From positions 1 to 32,090 of the forward strand of contig NZ_JAEUMN010000076.1 of the NCBI RefSeq assembly GCF_016793225.1: a DNA stretch of 32,090 nucleotides, read 5' to 3'. Every line of letters begins with the position of its first letter. Position 1 is the stretch's first letter. The notes under the pieces were generated by a model, which saw only the letters and a list, made by a program, of their open reading frames with translations, searched no databases and was not told the DNA's origin. The DNA comes from Phenylobacterium sp. (GTDB lineage Bacteria > Pseudomonadota > Alphaproteobacteria > Caulobacterales > Caulobacteraceae). The position numbers were made by a program, and so were the translations under genes. Positions 15,584-22,736 of this stretch are shown here, piece by piece.

Positions 15584-15695
15584 AGCGCGTCCCGAAAAGC
15601 GGGAACCGGCTTTTCGAATCCAGACGCGCTCAAGCGCTTGATCTGGAGCCTCATCATCCCGTTCAGACGGTTCCGTCCGAACGGTGAGGCTCTAG
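15582..15695 (+). repeat. Dispersed palindromic repeat, copy A
   Basis: This 114-bp element lies between the convergent metZ and hslO genes and contributes both stop codons (TAG at each edge). It has two composite stems. The first has outer GCGCGTC/GACGCGC and inner GAAAAGC/GCTTTTC. The second has outer GAGCCTCA/TGAGGCTC and inner CCGTTCAGACGG/CCGTCCGAACGG with one mismatch. It aligns along its whole length, in inverted orientation, with copy B at 18305-18416. Such palindromic elements are dispersed in alphaproteobacterial genomes. It may also act as a bidirectional terminator. Confidence 0.85.
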
Positions 15696-16585
15696 GCCGC
15701 CTGCAGCGCGTCGGGCTCCACGGCGTACACGCGGCTGCAGTACTCGCAGGTGACGCGGATCTTCCCGTCCGCCTCGACCATCTCGCCCCGCTCGGCGGCG
15801 TCGAAGCTCTTCAGCACCGTCTCGATGCGCTCCTGGCTGCAGCGGCAGAAGGCGCGCAGGGGCCTGGAGCCGAAGACGCGGACGCCGTCCTCGTGGAACA
15901 GCCGGAACAGCAGGGTGTCGGAAGAGAGGCCGGTGTCGAGGAGTTCGTCCTCGCCGATGGTCTCGAAGAACGCCTGCGTGCGATTCCAGGCCTCCACGGT
16001 GTCGCCCCGCGCCTCGTCGGCGGCGATGTGCTGGATAAGGAAGCCGCCGGCCCGCCACGACTCGTCCCCGCGGCCGACCGCGAGGCGCACCCGCGTCGGC
16101 GTCTGCTCGGACTGGGCGAAGTACTGCTCGGCGCACAGGGCCAGGGTCTCGCCCTCGATGGCCGTGACGCCCTGGTAGCGATCCATGTCCGGGCCCTGGT
16201 CGACGGTCATCATGAAGAAGCCCTCGCCCAGCAGGGTGCGGGCGCCGGCGCCCGAGAAGCCGTGGCTCGCCTGTTCGACCGCGTCGCCGTCGAACCGACA
16301 ATAGCCGCGCAGACCGCCCGAGGTGTCGTAGTCGGCCACGACGTAGCGCACGGGCCCGTCGCCCCGCGCCTCGACGATCAGCCGCCCGTCGAACTTGAGG
16401 TTGGAGCCCACGAGCGCGGCCAGCGCGCACGCCTCGCCCAGGAGGTTGGCCACGGGCGCAGGGTAGTCGTGACCGGTCAGGATCTCGTCTATCGCAGGGC
16501 CCAGCCGGGCCACGCGCCCGCGGACGGGCTCCCCCTCGATCTGGAACGCGCCGACAAGGTCGTCGGGAATGGAAGTCTCGGACAT
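15692..16585 (-). CDS. hslO: Hsp33 redox-regulated chaperone
   Basis: Hsp33 is a cytosolic holdase switched on by oxidation of its zinc centre. The 297-aa protein has the N-terminal core domain (LGEACALAALVGSNLKFDGR, YVVADYDTSGGLRGYCR) and the C-terminal redox switch: C247 and C249 in FCRCS, then C280 and C283 in CEYC, the CxC/CxxC zinc set. Everything needed for activation is present. The start at 16585 (MSETSIPDD) is the first methionine with a normal N-terminus; the frame stays open far upstream only because of high GC. It is followed by repeat copy A. Confidence 0.94.
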   Translation of the reverse strand: MSETSIPDDLVGAFQIEGEPVRGRVARLGPAIDEILTGHDYPAPVANLLGEACALAALVGSNLKFDGRLIVEARGDGPVRYVVADYDTSGGLRGYCRFDGDAVEQASHGFSGAGARTLLGEGFFMMTVDQGPDMDRYQGVTAIEGETLALCAEQYFAQSEQTPTRVRLAVGRGDESWRAGGFLIQHIAADEARGDTVEAWNRTQAFFETIGEDELLDTGLSSDTLLFRLFHEDGVRVFGSRPLRAFCRCSQERIETVLKSFDAAERGEMVEADGKIRVTCEYCSRVYAVEPDALQAA

Positions 16586-16677
16586 CGCGCCAATATAGGC
16601 CGCCGGGCCGGCGATGCGAGCGCGGCGCGGCGCCGCTGCGAAACCGCGAAGATCGTGGGCAGAAACCGCCCGACGCC

Positions 16678-18276
16678 CTACCGCGCCGGAATCCGCCGGA
16701 AGTCCAGGGCGTACACGCGACCGCCCGTGAAGCGCAGGGCCGCGACCCGGCCGCGGGCGTCCCGCACCACCCGCACCAGGTTTCCGCCGCCCTGGAAGGC
16801 GTCGGCGTGGAGCGGCTGCAGGCGATACGCCGCGCTGGGGCGATCCGCGGGCGACAGCACCAGGGCGCCCTGATCGACGCTGGCGATCAGGACCGCGCCG
16901 GCCTCGGGGCTGGAATAGGCGCCGGCCAGGGCCTGCAGGTCCGCCTCGGCGGGCTTGGCTTCCGGCTTGCGGACGTAGTCGGTGGTCTCGCCGTCCGCGC
17001 CGATCCGCTGGGCGGTCGCGCCCGAGAAGACAAAGTCGGCGCCCCCGGCCTTGAACCGTCCCGGCTCGGCCGCCGGCTGCAGGACGCCGCTGCCGCGCAG
17101 CCGCAGCTCGCCCTTGTCGGCGGCGATGCGCAGCACATGGCCCGTGCGTTCGTCCACGTAGAGGCCGGGCACGCCGGCGAGCTCGGCCTCGGACGGCGTC
17201 CGTCCGGCCGGCGCGGGCGCGCCCGCGCCGGGCGTCAACGCATCCGCGAGGCGGCGGCCGATCAGGACCGGATTGATGTCGCCGCGGTTGCACAGCAGCG
17301 CCACCGAAAGCCTGGCGGACGGAACCCTCGCCAGCCACGCCCGGTACGAGGCGGTGGCCCCGCTGTGGGACAGCTCGTCCCGGCCATCCGCGGTGAGCGC
17401 CATCAGGCCCCGGGCGTAGGCGATCTTCCGCCCGCCGGTAAGGACCGCCCGCTCGGCCATCCGGTCGGCCACGCCGGGCCCGAGGCGGCCCTCGCTGAGC
17501 GCGCGGTTCCAGATCAGGAGGTCGCCCACCGTCGTCAGCAGCGCGCCGTGGCCGTAGGTGTTCTCGAACGGCATGTCCTGCAGCCAGGCGCCGCCGGGCC
17601 CCGGTTCGTAGGCGAGGGCCCGGCCGGACACGATGCGGCGGAAGTTGTCGCGCCAGCTGGTGTGGGTCATGCCCAGCGGCTCGAACAGCCGGTCCTTCGT
17701 GAACTCGGCCAGCGTCTGGCCGCTCACCCGCTGCACGATCAGGCCGGCCAGGTTGTAGCCGGTGTTGGTGTAGGAATAGGCCTCGCCGGGCGCGTAGTTC
17801 AGGCTCTTCTGCCGCGACGCGATCAGCAGGACCTCCTGCGCCGTGTAGATGCGGCTGGTGCGCGGCCAGCCGGCCAGGGCGGCCACCTCGCCCCAGTCGC
17901 GCAGGCCGCTCGTGTGGCTGAGCAGCATGTCGATGGTGATCGGCCGCCCATAGTCCGGCATCTCGGGCAGGTGCTTGCGGATGTCGTCGGCGAGCGACAG
18001 CTTGCCGTCGGCCGCCAGCAGCAGGATCGCCGCGGCCGTGAACTGCTTCGAGACCGATCCGGCCTCGAACACGGTGTCCGGGGTGATCGGCGCCCCGTGC
18101 TCGAGGTCGGCCGAGCCGAACCCGCGCAGGATCGGCGCCTCGCCGGCCCGCTCGACGCCGACCGCGCAGCCGGGCTCCTGGGGCTTCAGGCGGGAGAAGA
18201 CGGCGTCGACCGGCGAGGTCTGCGCCTGCGCGCCCGTCGCCACCGCCAGGATCCCGGCCAGCACCACCCACCGCAT
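16678..18276 (-). CDS. Serine hydrolase (beta-lactamase family) with C-terminal beta domains
   Basis: This 532-aa exported enzyme has a short signal peptide (RWVVLAGILAVATGAQA) and the beta-lactamase fold: SVSK nucleophile motif near residue 72, YSYTNTGYN near residue 170, and LSHSGATASYR in place of the KTG box. After about residue 345 it continues with two beta-rich domains (PGLYVDERTGHVLRI; AGAYSSPEAGAVLIA) of the lipocalin-like type found in D-aminopeptidase and related hydrolases. The true start is 18276; a longer frame would be encoded by repeat copy B. It is unrelated in architecture to the hydrolase at 6822-8315, which has a helical tail. The substrate is unknown. Confidence 0.86.
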   Translation of the reverse strand: MRWVVLAGILAVATGAQAQTSPVDAVFSRLKPQEPGCAVGVERAGEAPILRGFGSADLEHGAPITPDTVFEAGSVSKQFTAAAILLLAADGKLSLADDIRKHLPEMPDYGRPITIDMLLSHTSGLRDWGEVAALAGWPRTSRIYTAQEVLLIASRQKSLNYAPGEAYSYTNTGYNLAGLIVQRVSGQTLAEFTKDRLFEPLGMTHTSWRDNFRRIVSGRALAYEPGPGGAWLQDMPFENTYGHGALLTTVGDLLIWNRALSEGRLGPGVADRMAERAVLTGGRKIAYARGLMALTADGRDELSHSGATASYRAWLARVPSARLSVALLCNRGDINPVLIGRRLADALTPGAGAPAPAGRTPSEAELAGVPGLYVDERTGHVLRIAADKGELRLRGSGVLQPAAEPGRFKAGGADFVFSGATAQRIGADGETTDYVRKPEAKPAEADLQALAGAYSSPEAGAVLIASVDQGALVLSPADRPSAAYRLQPLHADAFQGGGNLVRVVRDARGRVAALRFTGGRVYALDFRRIPAR

Positions 18277-18304
18277 CGACGTCTCCCCCGCTTCGGGGCG
18301 CAGC

Positions 18305-18416
18305 CTAGAGCCTCGCCCGTTCAGACGGAACCGTCTGAACGGGACAATGAGGCTCTGAATCAAACGCTTGAGCGGGTTCGGATCCGAAAGCCGGTTCTCA
18401 CTTTTCGAAACGCGCA
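18305..18416 (-). repeat. Dispersed palindromic repeat, copy B (inverted relative to copy A)
   Basis: Read on the minus strand, this matches copy A from GCGCGTTTCGAAAAG through CGGTTCCGTCTGAACGGG to GAGGCTCTAG, by eye about four bases in five. Its second stem is perfect: CCCGTTCAGACGG pairs with CCGTCTGAACGGG across AA. The first stem has decayed (GCGCGTTTC no longer pairs well). It lies upstream of the serine hydrolase, between it and the AIM24 gene. Together the two copies bracket hslO and the hydrolase. Confidence 0.85.
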
Positions 18417-18439
18417 CCAGGTCGCCGCGGCCGGCGGGA

Positions 18440-19273
18440 CTAGCGGTTGCCGCCGATCAGGTCGCCGATCCCGCCCAGCACCGAGCCCTCCCCGCGGTTC
18501 TGGCCGCCGGGGCCAGCCGCCGCCAGCATCCGGCCCGCCAGGCGCGCGAACGGCAGCGACTGGATCCAGACCTTCCCCGGGCCGGTCAGCCGCGCGAAGA
18601 ACACGCCTTCGCCGCCGAAGAACATGCTCTTCACGCCGCGCACCATCTCGAGATCGAAGTCCACGCTGGGCGTGAACGCCGCGAGACAGCCGGTGTCCAC
18701 GTGCACGACCTCGCCCGGCGCCAGCTCACGCTCGACCAGGGCGCCGCCCATCTGCACGAACACCCAGCCGTCGCCGTCCAGCTTCTGCATGATGAAGCCC
18801 TCGCCGCCGAACAGCCCGGTCATGATGCGGCGCTGGAAGGCGATCCCGATCGACACGCCCTTGGCCGCGGCGAGGAAGCTGTCCTTCTGGCAGATCAGCG
18901 TGCCGCCGACGCTGTCGAGCTTGATCGGAAGGATCGCGCCGGGCGTCGGCGAGGCGAACGCCACCTTCGCCTTGCCGCGGCCCTCGTTGGTGAACACCGT
19001 CGTGAACAGGCTCTCGCCCGTCAGCAGCCGCTTGCCGGCGCCCAGGAGCGCGCCCATGAAGCCCGCACCCTGGCCGCCGGAGCCGTCGCCGAACACCGTG
19101 GTCATCTCGACGGCGGCGTCCTTCCAGACGAACGAGCCCGCTTCGGCGATGGCGCTCTCGCCCGGATCGAGCTCGATCTCGACGAACTGCAGGTCGTCGC
19201 CCTTGATCTCGAAGTCGATGTCGTCGGCCACGCCGGCGTTGCGGTGATGGTGGCTCCAGGGTCCCTGCGACAT
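18440..19273 (-). CDS. AIM24 / TIGR00266 family protein
   Basis: This 277-aa beta-rich protein has the AIM24 features: FVEIELDPGESAIAEAGSFV, MTTVFGDGSGGQ, LTGESLFTTVFTNEG, glycine-rich GLFGGEGFIMQKLDGDG and the C-terminal VKSMFFGGEGVFFARLTGPG. The repeated GGEG motifs in two halves are characteristic. The family (yeast Aim24, bacterial homologues) has no established enzymatic role; some members bind or organise at membranes. A glycine-rich C-terminal tail ends the protein. The start at 19273 (MSQGPWSHHH) has GGAG upstream. It is downstream of truA on the same strand across a repeat element, so co-transcription is uncertain. Confidence 0.88.
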   Translation of the reverse strand: MSQGPWSHHHRNAGVADDIDFEIKGDDLQFVEIELDPGESAIAEAGSFVWKDAAVEMTTVFGDGSGGQGAGFMGALLGAGKRLLTGESLFTTVFTNEGRGKAKVAFASPTPGAILPIKLDSVGGTLICQKDSFLAAAKGVSIGIAFQRRIMTGLFGGEGFIMQKLDGDGWVFVQMGGALVERELAPGEVVHVDTGCLAAFTPSVDFDLEMVRGVKSMFFGGEGVFFARLTGPGKVWIQSLPFARLAGRMLAAAGPGGQNRGEGSVLGGIGDLIGGNR

Positions 19274-19409
19274 AGGGGGTGGCTCTCCGTTGAAGTCTGC
19301 CGCCGATATAGGACGCCGCGTCGCCCGGCTTAAGCGCTGCATCGCCGAACGGTCGTGGATAACCTCAGCCCGGGGAGTGGCTGGCCGGTCGCAGATCGCG
19401 CCGCCGCCC

Positions 19410-19492
19410 GTCATCCCGGTCTCGCTTCAGGCGAAGATCAGGACCTAGAGACTCTGCGCTACAGGGCCACCCGAAGGCCGCCGCGGGATGAC
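19410..19492. repeat. Palindromic intergenic element bounded by GTCATCCCG/CGGGATGAC
   Basis: GTCATCCCG (19410-19418) and CGGGATGAC (19484-19492) are exact inverted arms of an ~83-bp element just after truA. Inside lies a further small pairing, CGCTTCAGGCG. Elements with GTCATCCCGG-type ends are widespread in alphaproteobacteria. It could double as the truA terminator. The rest of the 222-bp gap to the AIM24 gene shows nothing I recognise. Confidence 0.55.
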
Positions 19493-19496
19493 AGCC

Positions 19497-20234
19497 TCAG
19501 TATCCCACGTGCGTCAGGTAGAGACCCTCGGCGGGGGCCACCGGGCCGCAGGCGCGGCGGTCGCGGGCGGCCAGGGCGGCTGCGACGTCCGCCGTGGTCC
19601 AGCGGCCGACGCCGACCTCGGCCAGCGTGCCCGTCATCGAGCGCACCTGCCGGTGCAGGAACGAGCGGCTGGCGAACTCCAGGATCACCTCGCCGCCCTC
19701 GCGGCGCACGTCGGCCACGTCCAGCGTCTTCACCGGCGACTTCGCCTGGCAGGCCAGGTCGCGGAAGGTGGTGAAATCGTGATGGCCCACCAGCACCTGC
19801 GCGGCCTCGCGCATGGCCCCGGCGTCCAGCGGCTTCTTCACGTGCCAGACCCGGCCCTGGTCCAGGGCGGGGGGCGCCAGGCGGTTCAGGATGCGGTAGC
19901 GGTAGCGGCGGCCGGTGGCGGAGAAGCGCGCGTGCCAGCCCTCCTCCGCCAGCTCCGCCGACAGGATCGCCACGGGGTCGGGCTGAAGGTGGAAGTTGAG
20001 CGCATTGCGGACCGTGTCGGCCGGCCAGGCCTTGGCGAGGTCCACCTGGACCACCTGCCCCGTCGCATGCACGCCGGTGTCGGTGCGCCCCGCCGCCCCC
20101 ACGCGGATCGTCTCGCCGCAGAACCTGAGCACCGCGCGCTCCAGCGCCCCCTGCACCGAGGGCAGGTCGGCCTGAGCCTGGAAGCCGTGGAACGGCCGGC
20201 CGTCGTACTCGACCAGGAGGCGGTAGCGGGGCAT
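19497..20234 (-). CDS. truA: tRNA pseudouridine(38-40) synthase TruA
   Basis: TruA makes pseudouridine at positions 38-40 of the tRNA anticodon arm. The 245-aa protein opens [19 protein letters not shown], has the catalytic aspartate in AAGRTDTGVHATGQVV near residue 52, then NFHLQPDPVAIL and RYRYRILN, and ends with FLHRQVRSMTGTLAEVG, all family motifs. Length is normal. It overlaps the fmt stop by 1 nt (TGATG), so the two are translationally coupled. Together with fmt and def it forms the usual alphaproteobacterial translation-initiation neighbourhood, here interrupted before def. Confidence 0.96.
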   Translation of the reverse strand: MPRYRLLVEYDGRPFHGFQAQADLPSVQGALERAVLRFCGETIRVGAAGRTDTGVHATGQVVQVDLAKAWPADTVRNALNFHLQPDPVAILSAELAEEGWHARFSATGRRYRYRILNRLAPPALDQGRVWHVKKPLDAGAMREAAQVLVGHHDFTTFRDLACQAKSPVKTLDVADVRREGGEVILEFASRSFLHRQVRSMTGTLAEVGVGRWTTADVAAALAARDRRACGPVAPAEGLYLTHVGY

Positions 20235-21160
20235 CAGCCCAGCCGCGTCCCGGCCGGCACGGGCGTCCCGCGCAGGAAGACCTCGGCGTCCTGCGGCCCG
20301 CGGCCCTCGCGCTGGACCCGCAGCAGCCGAACGGCGCCCTCGCCCGTCCCGACCAGGAGGGCGTCGTCCAGGGTCACGCCCGGCTCGCCGGGCTCGTCCT
20401 CGAAGCGCGACAGCAGCGCCTTCACCCGGACCGGCCCCTTCTCCGTCGGCAGCTCGAACCAGGCGCCCGGGAACGGCGACATGCCGCGAATCTTGCCGTC
20501 CAGGACCCGGCCCGGCTTCGTCCAGTCCAGCCGGGCGAACTTCGCGCTGATCTTCTTCGCGTAGGTGACGCCGTCCTCGGCCTGCGGCGTCTCGACGGCC
20601 GTCCCGGCCTCGATCTGCGGCAGCGTCCGGGCGATGAGCTCGGCGCCCGCGGCCGCCAGTCGGTCGTGGAGGGTCGCGGCCGTGTCGAGCGGGCCGATCC
20701 GGACGGTGGCGGTGGCGAGCACAGGACCCTCGTCCAGGCCCTCGGTCATGCGCATCACCTGGACGCCCGTGACCGCGTCGCCCGCCATGATCGCCCGCTG
20801 GATCGGCGCGGCGCCGCGCCAGCGCGGCAACAGCGAGCCGTGCACGTTGAAGCTGCCCAGCCTCGGCGCCTCCAGCACCTCGCGCGGCAGGATCTGGCCG
20901 AACGCCACGACGACCGCGGCGTCGAGGTCCAGCGCCCGGAACGCCGCGATCTCGCCGGGATCGCGCATCGAGGCCGGCGTCCGCACCGGAATCCCCCGCG
21001 CCTCGGCGAAGGCGTGCACCGGCGACGGCTTCAGCTCATGGCCGCGCCCGCGCGGCGCGGGCGGCTGGGAATAGACGTAAACGACCTCGTGCCCCGCGTC
21101 CAGGATGGCGGCGAGCGCGGAGACGGCGAAGTCCGGAGTGCCGAGGAAGGCCAGGCGCAT
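20234..21160 (-). CDS. fmt: Methionyl-tRNA formyltransferase
   Basis: Fmt formylates initiator Met-tRNA using 10-formyl-tetrahydrofolate. The 308-aa protein has the N-terminal domain start [16 protein letters not shown], the folate-binding region with [17 protein letters not shown] near residue 109 (conserved asparagine, histidine and the SLLP loop), and the catalytic aspartate region [12 protein letters not shown]. The C-terminal domain ([15 protein letters not shown]) binds tRNA. It precedes truA with a 1-nt overlap. The expected upstream partner def lies 1 kb away, separated by a lipoprotein gene on the other strand and the DUF559 cassette. Confidence 0.96.
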   Translation of the reverse strand: MRLAFLGTPDFAVSALAAILDAGHEVVYVYSQPPAPRGRGHELKPSPVHAFAEARGIPVRTPASMRDPGEIAAFRALDLDAAVVVAFGQILPREVLEAPRLGSFNVHGSLLPRWRGAAPIQRAIMAGDAVTGVQVMRMTEGLDEGPVLATATVRIGPLDTAATLHDRLAAAGAELIARTLPQIEAGTAVETPQAEDGVTYAKKISAKFARLDWTKPGRVLDGKIRGMSPFPGAWFELPTEKGPVRVKALLSRFEDEPGEPGVTLDDALLVGTGEGAVRLLRVQREGRGPQDAEVFLRGTPVPAGTRLG

Positions 21161-21244
21161 GGCGCGCTCTTAGCCGCCCGCGGCGGCCAAGGGAACTTCG
21201 CCGCAAGCGCGGCCGTTTCCCGGGCGATCAAGGGAGCATCCGAC

Positions 21245-21547
21245 ATGGCGAAACTGATGATCGCCGCGAGCCTGGGCCTCGCGCTGGCGGTGGGAGCGTG
21301 CACCGAGGCCGAGCGCCGCGACGCCGGCAACGACGCCGAGGCCGCCGCGGGCAAGGTCGCCGCCGAGACCCGGGACGCGGTGAACAGCCCCGAGCTCAAG
21401 GAGATGGGCGCCGAGATCAAGGAGGCCGCGGGCGACGCCGGTCAGGTCATCAAGAACGCCGCCAAGGGCGCGGCGGAAGGCGCGCGGGAAGGCGTCGCCA
21501 AGGTGGAGAAGGAAAGCGAGGAAGCCGCGCACGACCCCAACCACTAG
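21245..21547 (+). CDS. Small alanine-rich lipoprotein
   Basis: This 100-aa protein has a lipoprotein signal: MAKLMIAASLGLALAVGAC, with the lipobox V-G-A-C and C19 as the predicted lipidated residue. The rest is alanine- and glutamate-rich and almost certainly helical, with heptad-like AAxxAxE repeats. I do not recognise a family. It could be an envelope stress or spacer lipoprotein, but that is only a guess from composition. It is the only plus-strand gene between fmt and rmuC and stands alone, with its own promoter expected in the 84-bp gap. Its stop is 24 nt before the left DUF559 repeat. Confidence 0.7.
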   Translation: MAKLMIAASLGLALAVGACTEAERRDAGNDAEAAAGKVAAETRDAVNSPELKEMGAEIKEAAGDAGQVIKNAAKGAAEGAREGVAKVEKESEEAAHDPNH

Positions 21548-21571
21548 ACCCGCCTCGACGCTCGTAACGGC

Positions 21572-21629
21572 GTCCCTCCCTTAATGGGGAGGGACAGACC
21601 GCGCATAGCGCGGTCAGGGTGGGGAAGCC
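21572..21629 (+). repeat. Left terminal repeat of the DUF559 cassette
   Basis: This 58-bp arm has three parts. Hairpin H1 is GTCCCTCCC-TTAATG-GGGAGGGAC. Hairpin H2 is ACCGCGC-ATA-GCGCGGT (21598-21614). A conserved tail, CAGGGTGGGGAAGCC (21615-21629), follows. It is the inverted counterpart of 22071-22126. The DUF559 stop codon (21614-21616) lies in this arm, so the arm supplies the end of the gene. I see no target-site duplication outside the two arms. Confidence 0.85.
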
Positions 21630-22018
21630 CCGGTCGCGTCCGGCGAAGCCCGGCGTGTCCGCCCATGCGCCAACGGCGCCGCCTGGAGATGGGCGACGAT
21701 GCTCTCCATCACGCCAATCATGTTCGAGCGAACGGCGCCGGTCGGGACGCGCAAAACCGTGAACCCATGCCGGCGCAGGATCGCGTCCCGCATCGCATCG
21801 TGCGCGGCCTGCGGCTCTTCACCGTGCTGGCCACCGTCGACCTCCACCACGAGCCGCCGCGAGTAGCAGACGAAATCGAGGAAGAAGCCCCGGAACGGCG
21901 CCTGCCGTCGGAAATGGTAGCCTTCGCCGCGGAGGCGCTTCAGGCGGCTCCAGAGGATCACTTCCGGCCGGCTCATGTCGGCGCGGAGCCGGCGCGCACG
22001 TTCGATCTCAGGCCGCAT
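21614..22018 (-). CDS. DUF559 (Vsr-like, PD-(D/E)XK) putative endonuclease
   Basis: This ~134-aa protein has the DUF559 core: ERARRLRADMSRPEVILWSR, LRGEGYHFRRQAPFRGFFLD, then FVCYSRRLVVEVDGGQH and LRRHGFTVLRVPTGAV. The FRRQ-x(7)-LDFVC-x(5)-LVVEVDG pattern fits the very-short-patch-repair (Vsr) endonuclease fold, with D and E-x-D as likely metal ligands. Activity has not been established for most members. I start at the ATG at 22018; a start at 22114 would encode the right repeat. GC and codon use look less extreme than in def or fmt. Matched inverted repeats on both sides and its position inside the def-fmt neighbourhood suggest a mobile or domesticated cassette. Confidence 0.78.
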   Translation of the reverse strand: MRPEIERARRLRADMSRPEVILWSRLKRLRGEGYHFRRQAPFRGFFLDFVCYSRRLVVEVDGGQHGEEPQAAHDAMRDAILRRHGFTVLRVPTGAVRSNMIGVMESIVAHLQAAPLAHGRTRRASPDATGASPP

Positions 22019-22070
22019 GGCGCGAGAATGTTCGCTATTTGTTCTGAAGTCAAGGTCGGGTGCAGGTCCC

Positions 22071-22126
22071 GGCTTCCCCACCCTGCTCGCCTCCGGCGAG
22101 CTGTCCCTCCCCATTAAGGGAGGGAC
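22071..22126 (-). repeat. Right terminal repeat of the DUF559 cassette
   Basis: Read on the minus strand, this 56-bp arm matches the left arm: identical H1 (GTCCCTCCC-TTAATG-GGGAGGGAC) and identical tail CAGGGTGGGGAAGCC. H2 is replaced by CTCGCC-GGA-GGCGAG, a different sequence that still forms a perfect hairpin. Immediately right of it, CCCCGC (22133-22138) pairs with GCGGGG (22143-22148), another hairpin that may be part of the element or the def terminator. Confidence 0.85.
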
Positions 22127-22154
22127 ATCTTCCCCCGCCGTCGCGGGGAGGGAA

Positions 22155-22664
22155 CTAGGCCGCCTTGGCCTGCTTCTTGACCTTCTTGATGGCCTGTTCG
22201 CGCTTCAGGCGGGACAGGTGGTCGATGAACAGCACGCCGTCGAGGTGGTCCATCTCGTGCTGGATGCAGACGGCGAAGAGGCCCTCGGCGTCCTCTTCGA
22301 TCTGCTCGCCCTTGTAGTTCAGGTAGCGCAGCTTCACCCGGGCCGGGCGTTCGACCTCGTCGTAGATCTCGGGCACCGACAGGCAGCCCTCCTCGTACGG
22401 CGCGGTGTCGTCCGAGGCCCAGAGGATCTCGGGGTTCACGAAGTAGCGCGGCTGGCGGTCCTCGCCTTCCCGGGCCAGGTCCATCACGATGACACGCTTG
22501 GGAACGCCGATCTGGATGGCGGCCAGGCCAATGCCCGGCGCCGCGTACATGGTCTCCAGCATGTCGTCCATCAGGGCGCGCAGGTCGTCGTCAACCGTCG
22601 CGACCGGCTGGGACACCTGCTTCAGGCGGGCGTCGGGAACGACGAGGATCTCTCTCAGGGCCAT
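22155..22664 (-). CDS. def: Peptide deformylase
   Basis: Def removes the formyl group from nascent N-termini with a catalytic metal. The 169-aa protein has all three signatures: [10 protein letters not shown] (GxGxAAxQ), EEGCLSVPE (EGCLS, metal cysteine) and QHEMDHLDG (HEMDH, two histidines and catalytic glutamate). I start at the ATG at 22664 ([11 protein letters not shown]), as usual for the family. An in-frame ATG at 22709 would add 15 residues with no ribosome-binding site. It normally precedes fmt directly; here the DUF559 cassette and a lipoprotein gene intervene. Confidence 0.95.
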   Translation of the reverse strand: MALREILVVPDARLKQVSQPVATVDDDLRALMDDMLETMYAAPGIGLAAIQIGVPKRVIVMDLAREGEDRQPRYFVNPEILWASDDTAPYEEGCLSVPEIYDEVERPARVKLRYLNYKGEQIEEDAEGLFAVCIQHEMDHLDGVLFIDHLSRLKREQAIKKVKKQAKAA

Positions 22665-22736
22665 GGGCGGCAGGTAAGCGGGCGATAGTTGAGCGTCAAG
22701 GTCGGGCATGGCCTGCGGCGGCCGGCCAGGCTGCGG

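Noticed and set aside
16586-18271. Apparent N-terminal extension of Hsp33 by 562 residues
   Set aside because: The extension is out-of-frame reading of the serine hydrolase; Hsp33 is complete from 16585.
18277-18417. 47-residue N-terminal extension of the second serine hydrolase
   Set aside because: It is translated from repeat copy B, and a normal signal peptide begins at 18276.
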